DNA of 64,000 bases from assembly GCF_900101625.1 (NCBI RefSeq), contig NZ_FMYZ01000003.1, positions 496,001 to 560,000 of the forward strand, read 5' to 3'. The notes beneath the pieces were generated by a model that saw only the letters and a list, made by a program, of their open reading frames with translations, was not told the DNA's origin and ran no database searches. Source of the DNA: Cupriavidus sp. YR651 (GTDB taxonomy: Bacteria; Pseudomonadota; Gammaproteobacteria; Burkholderiales; Burkholderiaceae). Position 1 is the first letter of the stretch, and every line of letters begins with the position of its first letter. Both the position numbers and the translations under genes were made by a program. Below are positions 51,931 through 60,381 of this stretch, one piece after another.

Positions 51931-52887
51931 ATGACTGTCCGATATCCCGATTCCGTCCCAGATTCCGTTCCCGCTGCCGTTCCGTTCCGCATCACGCTGG
52001 GTCCCCTGTTGTACTACTGGCCCCGCACCACGGTGTTCCAGTTCTATGCCGCCGTGGCCGACGCGCCTGTGGACCGCGTGCATCTGGGCGAGACTGTCTG
52101 CACGCGCCGGCACGAGTTGCGTCATGCAGACTGGATGGAGATCGGGGAAATGCTGCGCCAGGCGGGCAAGGAGGTCGTGCTGTCCACGCCGGTGCTGGTG
52201 GAATCGGACAGTGACATCGCTGTGATGCGCCGGGTGTGCGAGCAGGAAGATTTCCTGGTCGAGGCCAATGACCTTGGCGCCGTGCGCTGCATGGGCGGGC
52301 GCCCGTTCCTGGGCGGCCCTCACCTGAATGTCTATCACGCCGACATGTTCGCCTGGCTGGTCGAGCTGGGCGGGCGCGGTTGCGCGATGCCGGTGGAAAT
52401 GGACCGGACGACGCTGGCCGCCCTGGCGGCGGCCCGGCCCGGCGGTACGTCGATCGAGGTGATGGTGTGGGGCCGCATGCCACTGGCGTTTTCGGCGCGT
52501 TGTTTTACCGCCCGCCACCACCGGTTGCGCAAGGACGCCTGCGAGTTCCGTTGCCTCGACTACCCGGACGGACTGGTCGCGGACACTGGCGAGGGCCAGG
52601 CGTTCTTCACGCTGAACGGCATCCAGGTGCAGTCGGCCACCTGCCTTGACCTGTGTGCGGAAGTGCCGGCCATGGCGGAAATGGGCGTCGATTCGGTTCG
52701 TGTCAGCCCTCACGCCAGTGGCACGCTGGAGGTGGTGGCCATGCTTGACGCGTGGCGCAAAGGCGATAGGAACGCGATGCGCAGCGGCATCATGCCCGCC
52801 GGTGCGCTGCCAAGTAACGGCTACTGGACGGGGCAGGCCGGCATTCGCTGGCAGCAGGTCGAAGACGATGCTGGAGTGACGGCATGA
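51931..52887 (+). CDS. ubiV: Ubiquinone anaerobic biosynthesis protein UbiV
   Basis: This is a 318-residue U32-family partner of UbiU. ITLGPLLYYWPRTTVFQFYA and DRVHLGETVCTRRHEL match UbiV, with the first cluster Cys in GETVC. The other Cys are in SARCFTARHHRL, DACEFRCLDYPDG and CLDLCAEVPA. UbiV has no catalytic role alone but forms the O2-independent hydroxylase with UbiU. The gene begins 40 bp after ubiU and its stop overlaps ubiT by 4 bp. The first dozen residues (PDSVPDSVPAAVP) are repetitive, so a slightly later start is possible. Confidence 0.92.
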   Translation: MTVRYPDSVPDSVPAAVPFRITLGPLLYYWPRTTVFQFYAAVADAPVDRVHLGETVCTRRHELRHADWMEIGEMLRQAGKEVVLSTPVLVESDSDIAVMRRVCEQEDFLVEANDLGAVRCMGGRPFLGGPHLNVYHADMFAWLVELGGRGCAMPVEMDRTTLAALAAARPGGTSIEVMVWGRMPLAFSARCFTARHHRLRKDACEFRCLDYPDGLVADTGEGQAFFTLNGIQVQSATCLDLCAEVPAMAEMGVDSVRVSPHASGTLEVVAMLDAWRKGDRNAMRSGIMPAGALPSNGYWTGQAGIRWQQVEDDAGVTA

Positions 52888-53339
52888 TGGCGCTGACACA
52901 ACTGATGGCTGGCGTGCATCGCCGCATGCCGGCGCGCGCCCGGGCGCTGCCGTTGGTGCTGGCACTGGAAGGCGCGCGCCGTGCGGGCTGGCTGCAGCCG
53001 CCTGCAGCGCTCGACGGGCATGCGTTCCTGCTGACCGTCGAGGATCTTGGGCTTGATATCCGTTTTCGCTGCGCGGGTGGGCGCTTCCTTGGCGGCCCGT
53101 TCGATGGTCAGGCACCTGCGCTGACTCTGCGCGCCCGGGCCGCGGATTACCTGCAACTGTTGGGCGGCGAGGCCGATACCGACACGTTGTTTTTTCAGCG
53201 GCGGCTGTCGATCAGTGGCGATACGGCACTGGGGTTGGAGGTCAAATATTGGCTCGACGCCGCACCGCGCCCCGGATGGGTAGAGCCCATGGTGGCGAGG
53301 CTGTCGGTGCTGTTCCCGCCGTCACCGCGCACGGCTTGA
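52884..53339 (+). CDS. ubiT: SCP2-domain ubiquinone biosynthesis accessory protein UbiT
   Basis: This 151-residue protein has one SCP2 lipid-binding domain (about residues 35-135): GHAFLLTVEDLGLDIRFRC, then GGPFDGQAPALTLRARAADYLQLLGGEADTDTLFFQRRLSISGDT, cited here as the blocks LTLRARAADYLQLL and TDTLFFQRRLSISGDTALG. The FFQRRLxxxGDT motif is typical of UbiT, which binds quinone precursors and supports the anaerobic pathway. It is coupled to ubiV by an ATGA overlap. The gene is convergent with norR after a 55-bp gap lacking a visible terminator. Confidence 0.9.
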   Translation: MMALTQLMAGVHRRMPARARALPLVLALEGARRAGWLQPPAALDGHAFLLTVEDLGLDIRFRCAGGRFLGGPFDGQAPALTLRARAADYLQLLGGEADTDTLFFQRRLSISGDTALGLEVKYWLDAAPRPGWVEPMVARLSVLFPPSPRTA

Positions 53340-53394
53340 CGGGTATCTCCAAGACCGAAAAACAGAAGAGCGGAGGGGTGACGGGTGAGGTTGG

Positions 53395-54957
53395 CTAGCG
53401 GCCGCGCGTTGGCTTGATGCCGAGCCGCCTGGCCAGTTTGTGGAGATTGCTGCTGTCCACGCCAAGCTGGCGTGCGGCGCGCGCCCAGTTGCCGTCCTGC
53501 ATGGCAAGCGCTTGTTCGATGCACTGCCGCTGGCAGGCATCCATGGCGTCGCGCAGCGTGCCGTTGAACATCGTGGCCGGCCCTTGCTCGGGGCGACCTG
53601 CCGCGGCGCTCCCCTTGCAATCCGCAGCGGGCTCGATGCCATCGAGGTCCAGCCATGGCGTATCAAGTGTAACGATCTCATGTCGGCCGACGCCGTGGCT
53701 GACTGCGCGGAGCGCTGCACGGCTGATCACATGTTCCAGTTCCCGCACATTGCCCGGCCACCGGTAACGCCGCAGCGCGTCCTGCGCGCCCGGCGACAGC
53801 CGCAGGCTGCGAAGGCCTAGCCGTGCACGATTGAGTTCCAGGAAATTGCCGGCCAGCACCAGCACGTCATCCCCGCGTTCGCGCAACGGAGGGATCGGGA
53901 TGGGATAGACCGACAAGCGGTGGTACAGGTCGGCCCGGAACGTGCCGTCGCGTACAAGCTGTTGCAGGTTGCGGTTGGTCGCGGCGATCACACGCACGTC
54001 CACACGCCGGGGGCGGTCCGATCCGAGCCGCTGGATCTCGCCGTTTTGCAATGTCCGGAGGAGCTTGGCCTGGGTCGATAGTGGCAATTCCCCCACTTCG
54101 TCCAGGAATACCGTGCCGCCGTCCGCGGCTTCAAACCGCCCCGGTCGCTCGCCCGTTGCACCGGAAAAGGCGCCCCGTGCGTGGCCGAACAGTTCGCTTT
54201 CCGCGAGGGAGTCTGGCAGTGCGGCACAGTTGACGTGAACAAGTGGCTTCTGGCTGCGGCGCGATTGCTGGTGCAGCCGGTGGGCAAACAGCTCCTTGCC
54301 GACGCCCGTTTCCCCAAGCAACAGCACCGGCAGTTCCGAATCCGCCACGACGGCCAGTTCATGCAGCAACCGTGTGATGGGTTCGCTTTCGCCAAGAATG
54401 TCTCCTGCGCCTGACGCGGGCAAGGACTCGCTGCCGGGCATATCGCTGCGGATACGGCGCAGCGCGCGCAGGGCCGCTTCCAGACGAGTCACACGCACTG
54501 TGGCTTCCACTGCTGACTTCAGCCGCTGCAGCTCCAGCTGCGCAGCGGCATCAAACGTGCCGACCGCAAGGGCGTCGAGAGTCAGCACGCCCCATGTGCG
54601 GCCTTCCACCTCCAGCCGCGTACCCATGCAGTCGTGCACGGGCAGCGGTTCCCCCACATGGGAGTCGATCAGGCCGTCATACGGGTCAGGCAGCGTGCTG
54701 TCATGGGGAAAAACAATCGGCCCGGAATGGGCCAGGATCGCCGCCAGGCGCGGATGCAAGGCCACGGCAAAGCTGCGGCCCAACGCGTCCGGGACCACCC
54801 CGTCCACCGCCATAGGCCGTAGATGATCGCCTTCCAGTTGCAGCAAGGCCACCGCGCCGCATCGAAAGTGCGCCCTTAGTGCGCCGACCAGCCGTTGCAT
54901 GCGTATCGGTTGGGTGAGATCGGCGGTCAGGTCCGCCAGCAGCAGATTTTCCATCAT
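53395..54957 (-). CDS. norR: NO-responsive sigma54 activator NorR
   Basis: This 520-residue activator has an N-terminal GAF domain (about 1-170) that in NorR binds NO through a non-heme iron, an AAA+ domain with GETGVGKELFAHRLH (Walker A), FGHARGAFSGATGERPGRFE (sigma54 loop GAFSGA instead of GAFTGA), GGTVFLDEVGELP and GATNRNLQQ-like sequence, and a Fis-type HTH (NWARAARQLGVDSSNLHKLARRLG). The HTH block VDSSNLHKLA is typical of NorR. It diverges from norA-norB, the known arrangement in C. necator. Two adjacent ATGs compete for the start; neither has a strong ribosome site. Confidence 0.93.
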   Translation of the reverse strand: MMENLLLADLTADLTQPIRMQRLVGALRAHFRCGAVALLQLEGDHLRPMAVDGVVPDALGRSFAVALHPRLAAILAHSGPIVFPHDSTLPDPYDGLIDSHVGEPLPVHDCMGTRLEVEGRTWGVLTLDALAVGTFDAAAQLELQRLKSAVEATVRVTRLEAALRALRRIRSDMPGSESLPASGAGDILGESEPITRLLHELAVVADSELPVLLLGETGVGKELFAHRLHQQSRRSQKPLVHVNCAALPDSLAESELFGHARGAFSGATGERPGRFEAADGGTVFLDEVGELPLSTQAKLLRTLQNGEIQRLGSDRPRRVDVRVIAATNRNLQQLVRDGTFRADLYHRLSVYPIPIPPLRERGDDVLVLAGNFLELNRARLGLRSLRLSPGAQDALRRYRWPGNVRELEHVISRAALRAVSHGVGRHEIVTLDTPWLDLDGIEPAADCKGSAAAGRPEQGPATMFNGTLRDAMDACQRQCIEQALAMQDGNWARAARQLGVDSSNLHKLARRLGIKPTRGR

Positions 54958-54976
54958 GGTGTTTTCAACCCGACTG

Positions 54977-55028
54977 GGTTGGATGTACCGCACATTCTAG
55001 GGTCGCATTTACCGGGATGCATCGTAAC
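54977..55028 (+). promoter_or_regulatory. NorR binding sites (two perfect GGT-N7-ACC plus one weak)
   Basis: GGT-N7-ACC, the NorR consensus known from C. necator, occurs perfectly at 54977-54989 and at 55001-55013, with starts 24 bp apart. A third, imperfect copy (GAT-N7-AAC) spans 55016-55028. They lie between norR and norA, upstream of a sigma54 promoter. Confidence 0.8.
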
Positions 55029-55054
55029 CCCTTGATTTTCTGAAGTCTTGAGGC

Positions 55055-55070
55055 AGGCATGAGATTCGCA
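55055..55070 (+). promoter_or_regulatory. Sigma54 -24/-12 promoter of norA-norB
   Basis: AGGCAT-GAGAT-TCGCA has GG (55056-55057) and GC (55068-55069) with the required 10-bp spacing, and matches most of TGGCAC-N5-TTGCA. It lies 37 bp upstream of the norA ATG and 27 bp downstream of the last NorR site. Confidence 0.75.
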
Positions 55071-55106
55071 CAAGTCTTATCGGTGCAATTTGAGAAGGAG
55101 CAATCC

Positions 55107-55598
55107 ATGAGCATGCAGACAGCAGCAATGCAGGACTGGCGCGAACAATCGCCGGGGGCGCTTATCGACCACATCCTGGTGCGGTACCACGCCCGCCACC
55201 GGGAGCAATTGCCGGAATTGATCCGGATGGCGCGGCGCGTGGAGGAGGTTCATGCCACCAGCGGCGACTGCCCGCACGGGCTGGCGGCCCATCTGCTGGC
55301 CATGGAGCAGGAACTGGTCAGCCACATGCAGAAGGAGGAGCAGATTCTGTTTCCGATGCTGTCGCGCGGCATGGCAGCCATGGCAGGCGGGCCGATTTCC
55401 GTCATGCGCATGGAGCACGACACGCACGATGAGGCGCTTCGCCAACTCGACGCGCTGACGCACGATCAGACGCCGCCGGCGTCGGCCTGCAATACGTGGC
55501 GCACGCTCTACGCCGCGTTGCGCGAATTCCGCGACGACCTGCGCGATCACATCGAACTTGAGAACAACGTGTTGTTCGATCACCCGGCGCGTGCCTGA
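55107..55598 (+). CDS. norA: Hemerythrin-like NorA/RIC family protein, short form
   Basis: This 163-residue protein has the hemerythrin-like fold of YtfE/DnrN/NorA, a di-iron family that handles NO or repairs Fe-S centres. Metal-binding histidines appear in LIDHILVRYHARHREQLPEL, KEEQILFPM, MRMEHDTHDEAL and LRDHIELENNVLFDH. Usual members have about 220-240 residues with an N-terminal ScdA_N domain, which is missing here; the frame upstream of GAGAAGGAGCAATCC holds no such domain. It is expressed from the NorR-controlled sigma54 promoter and followed 42 bp later by norB. Confidence 0.85.
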   Translation: MSMQTAAMQDWREQSPGALIDHILVRYHARHREQLPELIRMARRVEEVHATSGDCPHGLAAHLLAMEQELVSHMQKEEQILFPMLSRGMAAMAGGPISVMRMEHDTHDEALRQLDALTHDQTPPASACNTWRTLYAALREFRDDLRDHIELENNVLFDHPARA

Positions 55599-55640
55599 GC
55601 GCGTCGCCAATCCCCTCGTAAAACAAAATCCGAACCCATC

Positions 55641-57932
55641 ATGGGCCAATATCGCAAACTATGGTTTCTGTTGATCGCCGTACTGGCGGTCACATTTTCG
55701 CTGCTCGGATACTACGGCGCGGAGGTTTACCGCCAGGCGCCACCGATGCCAACGCAGGTGGTCACGACCGATGGCCACAAGCTTTTCACGGGTGACGAAA
55801 TCCTCGACGGCCAGACCGCCTGGCAATCCGTTGGCGGCATGCAGCTCGGCTCCATCTGGGGCCACGGCGCGTACCAGGCGCCGGACTGGACGGCCGACTG
55901 GCTGCACCGGGAACTGACGGCGTGGCTCGATATCGCCGCGCATGACGAGTACCAGCTCGCCTACGCGGATCTCGACGGACCCCGGCAGGCGGCGCTGCGT
56001 GAGGCGCTGCGCCTGGAATACCGTGGCAACCGCACCGATCCCGCCACTGGCGTGCTGACCGTGACCCAGCGCCGGGCGCAAGCCGTGGCGCAGACGGCCA
56101 GCTACTACGACAAGCTGTTTTCGGACGCACCCGCGTTGCAAAAATCGCGCGAGTCTTTTGCGATGAAGGAAAACACGCTGCCCAGTGCGGAACGTCGCGC
56201 GCAGTTGACGCACTTCTTCTTCTGGACCGCCTGGGCTGCCGCCACCGAGCGGCCCGGCAAGGTGGCGACCTATACCAATAACTGGCCGCACGAGCCGCTG
56301 ATCGGTAACAAGCCCACCAGCGAGAACATTGCCTGGTCGATCGCCAGCGTGGTGTTCCTGCTGGCGGGTGTCGGCTTCCTGATCTGGGCCTGGTCGTTCC
56401 TGCGCGGTCAAGAGGAGTTGCCGCCGGCCCCGGCGCAGCGCGATCCGCTGACGACCTTCGCGCTTACGCCGTCGCAGCGCGCCTTGGGCAAATACCTGTT
56501 CCTGGTCGTGGCGCTGTTGGCGTTCCAGGTGTTGCTGGGCGGCTTTACAGCGCACTACACCGTGGAAGGGCAGAAGTTCTACGGTTTCGACGTGTCGCAG
56601 TGGTTCCCGTACTCGCTTACGCGAACCTGGCATATCCAGAGCGCACTGTTCTGGATTGCCACCGGCTTCCTGGCGGCGGGTTTGTTCCTGGCGCCGCTGA
56701 TCCATGGCGGCAAGGACCCGAAGTATCAGAAGCTTGGCGTTGACATCCTGTTCTGGGCGCTGGTGGCAGTGGTGGTGGGCTCCTTCACGGGCAACTACCT
56801 GGCGATCGCCCAGATCATGCCGGCCGAACTGAATTTCTGGCTCGGCCATCAGGGTTACGAGTACGTGGACCTGGGCCGTCTCTGGCAGATCGGCAAGTTT
56901 GTCGGCATCCTGCTCTGGCTGGTCCTGATGCTGCGGGGGATGGTGCCCGCGCTCCGTGCGCGCAACACCGACAAGAACCTGCTGGCACTGCTGACCGCGT
57001 CGGTGGTGGCCATTGGCCTGTTCTATGGCGCCGGCCTGTTCTACGGCGAGCGCACCAGCCTGACCATCATGGAATACTGGCGCTGGTGGGTCGTGCACCT
57101 TTGGGTGGAAGGCTTCTTCGAGGTTTTCGCTACCACGGCACTGGCGTTCATCTTCTCGACTCTGGGACTCGTGTCGCGCCGCATGGCCACCACGGCCAGC
57201 CTGGCGTCGGCGTCGCTGTTCATGCTTGGCGGCTTGCCTGGCACTTTCCACCACCTGTACTTTGCTGGCACCACCACGCCGGTGATGGCCATGGGGGCCA
57301 GTTTCAGCGCGCTGGAAGTGGTGCCGCTGATCGTGCTGGGTCACGAGGCCTGGGAGAACTGGAGCCTGAAGGACCGGGCGCCGTGGATGGCGCATGTGAA
57401 GTGGCCGCTGATGTGCTTTGTGGCCGTGGCATTCTGGAACATGCTCGGCGCAGGTGTGTTCGGCTTCATGATCAACCCGCCGATTTCGCTGTACTACTCG
57501 CAGGGGCTGAATACCACGCCGGTGCACGCTCACGCGGCATTGTTCGGGGTCTATGGCTTCCTGGCGCTGGGCTTCACGCTGCTGGTGCTGCGCTACATCC
57601 GCCCGCATTTCGAGTTGAGCCCGTCGCTGATGAAGATCGCCTTTTGGGGGCTGAATGGCGGCCTGGTCCTCATGATCGCCACCAGCCTGTTGCCGATCGG
57701 CATCATCCAGTTCCTCGCCAGCGCGAGCGAAGGGTTGTGGTATGCGCGCAGCGAAGCCTTCCTGCAGCAGCCGCTGCTGCAGACCCTGCGGTGGGTGCGG
57801 ACGTTTGGCGACGTGGTGTTCCTCGTAGCCGCACTGACCTTTGCGTTGCAGGTGGTGATTGGCCTGCTAAGCGGTCGACCAGTGCAACCGGCACCCGAAA
57901 GGGAGTTGCAAGCCAGCCGGTCGCGTTCGTGA
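55641..57932 (+). CDS. norB: Quinol-dependent nitric oxide reductase (qNOR)
   Basis: This 763-residue single-subunit enzyme reduces NO to N2O with quinol electrons at the inner membrane. An N-terminal periplasmic domain (about 40-225, GDEILDGQTAWQSVGG and GHGAYQAPDWTADWLHRE) takes the place of NorC, which identifies the quinol type. The heme-copper-like core has His ligands in WHIQSALFWIATG, HLWVEGFFEVF (with the essential Glu) and GTFHHLYFAGT. Fourteen or so helices fit the family. A terminator follows. No norC or norQD is present. Control is through NorR upstream. Confidence 0.95.
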   Translation: MGQYRKLWFLLIAVLAVTFSLLGYYGAEVYRQAPPMPTQVVTTDGHKLFTGDEILDGQTAWQSVGGMQLGSIWGHGAYQAPDWTADWLHRELTAWLDIAAHDEYQLAYADLDGPRQAALREALRLEYRGNRTDPATGVLTVTQRRAQAVAQTASYYDKLFSDAPALQKSRESFAMKENTLPSAERRAQLTHFFFWTAWAAATERPGKVATYTNNWPHEPLIGNKPTSENIAWSIASVVFLLAGVGFLIWAWSFLRGQEELPPAPAQRDPLTTFALTPSQRALGKYLFLVVALLAFQVLLGGFTAHYTVEGQKFYGFDVSQWFPYSLTRTWHIQSALFWIATGFLAAGLFLAPLIHGGKDPKYQKLGVDILFWALVAVVVGSFTGNYLAIAQIMPAELNFWLGHQGYEYVDLGRLWQIGKFVGILLWLVLMLRGMVPALRARNTDKNLLALLTASVVAIGLFYGAGLFYGERTSLTIMEYWRWWVVHLWVEGFFEVFATTALAFIFSTLGLVSRRMATTASLASASLFMLGGLPGTFHHLYFAGTTTPVMAMGASFSALEVVPLIVLGHEAWENWSLKDRAPWMAHVKWPLMCFVAVAFWNMLGAGVFGFMINPPISLYYSQGLNTTPVHAHAALFGVYGFLALGFTLLVLRYIRPHFELSPSLMKIAFWGLNGGLVLMIATSLLPIGIIQFLASASEGLWYARSEAFLQQPLLQTLRWVRTFGDVVFLVAALTFALQVVIGLLSGRPVQPAPERELQASRSRS

Positions 57933-57948
57933 CAGGTGATTGAATGAA

Positions 57949-57978
57949 GACGGCCCCGCAAGGGGCCGTCGGCGTTTT
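57949..57978 (+). terminator. Intrinsic terminator after norB
   Basis: A perfect 9-bp stem (GACGGCCCC/GGGGCCGTC) with a GCAA tetraloop is followed by CGGCGTTTT. It starts 17 bp after the norB stop codon. Confidence 0.85.
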
Positions 57979-57979
57979 A

Positions 57980-58091
57980 GAGGTCGTTTCAAAAAGATCC
58001 TGGCGTCGTTGCCGGGTTTGCCACATTGGCTTGCCGTATGACTTGTACTGCCAGCGGCCTCACCCTTGCAGGGCGCGCATACGCCGGCAGA
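57980..58091 (+). repeat. MITE-like element, partial third copy
   Basis: GAGGTCGTTTCAAAAAGATCC begins a stretch that matches copies 1 and 2 through CTGGCGTCGTTGCCGGGTTTG, then diverges by about one base in ten and stops at the end of the nirE gene. The right half with its terminal repeat is missing. It sits directly behind the norB terminator. Confidence 0.8.
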
Positions 58092-58838
58092 CTACCGCTC
58101 GCAGACGTCGCTGGTGATCTCCGAGACCACGTGGCCGATCAGAATGACCGCCGGGCTGGCCAGTCCGGCTGACAGCGCCGCGTCCAGTGTCTGCAGTGTG
58201 CCGGTCCAGCAGCGTTGCGCGGGACCACTCGCGTGCATGACCACGGCTGCGGGCATGTCGGGTGCCATGCCCGCGGCCAGCAGCGCGGCCTGGATCTCGC
58301 CGATCCTGCCCATTCCCATGTAGATGGCCAGCGTTGTCTCGCTCGATGCCAGCGCCCGCCAGTCGGGTCCGCCATCGCCGCGTGTATGCGCGGTCACGAA
58401 GGTCACGCCATGACAATGAGCACGGTGCGTCAGGGCGATGCCCAGCGCCTGCGCGGCCGCGGCAGCGCTGCTGATGCCGTTGATCACCTCCACTTCGACG
58501 CCATGCGCGCGCAGGAACGCCGCCTCTTCGCCGCCACGTCCGAACAGCAGCGGGTCGCCGCCCTTGACGCGGGCAACGCTACGCCCCGCCAGCGCATGGG
58601 CCAGTGTCAGTGCATCGATCTGTGCCTGGCTGACGGAGCAGCGGCCACCCCGCTTGCCCACTGAAGCGATGTGTGTGCCGGTACTGGCGTACTGTGCGAT
58701 GTCCGGAGAGACAAGGTCGTCCACGAGCCAGACGTCTGTCGCGCCGAGTATGCGGGCTGCCTTGACGGTCAGCAGTTCGGGGTCGCCGGGGCCCGCGCCC
58801 ACCAGCCAGACCTTGCCTGCCTTGGGATGCCGGTTCAT
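58092..58838 (-). CDS. nirE: Uroporphyrinogen-III C-methyltransferase NirE
   Basis: This 248-residue SUMT makes precorrin-2 by two SAM-dependent methylations, the entry step to siroheme and heme d1. VWLVGAGPGDPELLTVKAARIL is the N-terminal signature; VSVGKRGGRCSVSQ-like and VARVKGGDPLLFGRGGEEAAFL follow, as does INGISSAAAAAQALGIALTHR. It lacks the CysG dehydrogenase domain. As last gene of the heme d1 operon it is assigned to NirE. The stop codon lies at the junction with the third repeat copy. AGGATC precedes the ATG. Confidence 0.9.
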   Translation of the reverse strand: MNRHPKAGKVWLVGAGPGDPELLTVKAARILGATDVWLVDDLVSPDIAQYASTGTHIASVGKRGGRCSVSQAQIDALTLAHALAGRSVARVKGGDPLLFGRGGEEAAFLRAHGVEVEVINGISSAAAAAQALGIALTHRAHCHGVTFVTAHTRGDGGPDWRALASSETTLAIYMGMGRIGEIQAALLAAGMAPDMPAAVVMHASGPAQRCWTGTLQTLDAALSAGLASPAVILIGHVVSEITSDVCER

Positions 58839-58854
58839 GTCGTGATCCTGTTGG

Positions 58855-60381
58855 TCAATGGCTGGTGCCGGACGAACGAGTCGTCTTGTTGAACACGTTG
58901 TATTTGCCGATGGGTTTGTCCATCGGGATGCGCTTGACTTCGCGCAGTGTGGTGGCGTCATAGACGACGATCGCGCCATCGCGCTCCATCAGGCTCACCA
59001 GTGCATAGCGCCCGTCGCGCGTGAACTCCACATGAGCGGCCGTATGCCCCGGGGCCGGTGTGACGCTGCCCACCACACGCAGGCTTTGCTTGTCGATGAC
59101 CTGCAGCGTGTCCCGGTGCGGGCTCATCATCGCGTCGGTCCAGGCGTAAGGGGTTTGCTCATGACTGCGCAGGAAGAAGCCGGGTCCGGCAGTCGGAATC
59201 GTGGCCACTGTGTGCCAGTCGCCCATGTCGATCACGCTGATGGCCGCCTGCTTCAGGTCCGGTGAGGCCATGACCGACTGGCCATTGCGCTCCCAGGTGA
59301 TGCCGCTGCCCAGATGCGGCATGCCCTGTAGCGCCAGTGTGGCCACCTTGTGGCCGGCATCGAGGTCGATGACCTGCCCGCCGCCCGTGCGCGAAGCGCC
59401 GAGAATATGGCGATAGGGCGGGTCGAAGAAGAAGTCGTCGAGCACCGCATCGAGCCGGATCTTTCTTGGCGCTAGCGCGTCCGGCACATTGCCATAGGGG
59501 ATCTCCCAGACTTCCGGAATGTCCCGCAGCGCCGCGATGAAACTGCCGCGAGGCGCCGCATCGTAGACGGCCGAGACACGCGATGGCGTGCCGTCCGCAT
59601 CCTGCACGGGATAGACGCGCGCGAGCGCGAGGTCCCGCGCATCGAGTAACACCATGCTGGCCGGCAGGGTGTTTCCGGCCAGCACCCACTTGCCGTCGTC
59701 GCTGACGGCCACATTGCGCGTGTTCAGTCCGACCCGGATCTCGGCGACGAGGCTGAGGTTCCAGAGGTCGAACTTGCTGATCCACCCGTCCCGGCTGGCA
59801 ACGAACACATAGCGGCCGTCGCGGCTGAACTTGGGGCCGCCGTGCAGCGCAAAGCGCGTGGCAAAGCGATGAATCGGCTCCAGTCGATCGCCGTCCAGCA
59901 CGCTCAAGTGGTGGCTGCCGGCCTCCACCACCAGGAACAGGTTGGCGGGATCGGCGCGGAAAGCCGGCTTCGCCGGCAGGGTGCCATCGGCGTGGAGAAC
60001 CACGCGGGAGGCGCGGATATCGTCGGCGGTCCAGTGGGGCGACTTCGTGGGCTCGGTCCGCAGCCAGCGGGCCAACTGCTCAAGCGCCACAGCCGGGATC
60101 TGCGTGCCGAACCCCGGCATCTGCGTCGCCACGCGGCCCTGACGCAGGACCTCATCCAGTTCCTTTGCCTTGAGTCTTTCCAGGCTTTGCGGCAGCAAGG
60201 CCGGCCCCATGCCGCCCAGGCGGTCGGTGCCGTGACAGGCCGCGCAGTGTTGCTGGTACAGGGCGCCCGGCGCAAGCGCCGTGCTGTCAGGCTGTGCCCG
60301 GGCGGACAGGCAGACGGCCAGCACGCCAAGGCCCACCGTGGCGATGCGCACCATGCGCAGTGTCGCGGTTATTGCACGCAT
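58855..60381 (-). CDS. nirN: Dihydro-heme d1 dehydrogenase NirN
   Basis: This 508-residue periplasmic protein has a signal peptide (MVRIATVGLGVLAVCLSARA), a c-type heme domain with CAACH at 46-50, and an eight-bladed d1-type propeller. The propeller resembles NirS, but the C-terminal sequence IGKYNVFNKTTRSSGTSH and the shorter length fit NirN. NirN oxidises dihydro-heme d1 to heme d1 late in cofactor synthesis. The start is set by the signal peptide and overlaps the nirJ end by 13 bp. NirS is a less likely reading, because the N-terminal region of NirS is longer. Confidence 0.85.
   Translation of the reverse strand: MRAITATLRMVRIATVGLGVLAVCLSARAQPDSTALAPGALYQQHCAACHGTDRLGGMGPALLPQSLERLKAKELDEVLRQGRVATQMPGFGTQIPAVALEQLARWLRTEPTKSPHWTADDIRASRVVLHADGTLPAKPAFRADPANLFLVVEAGSHHLSVLDGDRLEPIHRFATRFALHGGPKFSRDGRYVFVASRDGWISKFDLWNLSLVAEIRVGLNTRNVAVSDDGKWVLAGNTLPASMVLLDARDLALARVYPVQDADGTPSRVSAVYDAAPRGSFIAALRDIPEVWEIPYGNVPDALAPRKIRLDAVLDDFFFDPPYRHILGASRTGGGQVIDLDAGHKVATLALQGMPHLGSGITWERNGQSVMASPDLKQAAISVIDMGDWHTVATIPTAGPGFFLRSHEQTPYAWTDAMMSPHRDTLQVIDKQSLRVVGSVTPAPGHTAAHVEFTRDGRYALVSLMERDGAIVVYDATTLREVKRIPMDKPIGKYNVFNKTTRSSGTSH

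Noticed and set aside
58855-60381. Reading this gene as nitrite reductase NirS
   Set aside because: The C-terminus (KTTRSSGTSH), the length of 508 residues and its place inside the heme d1 operon fit NirN better.
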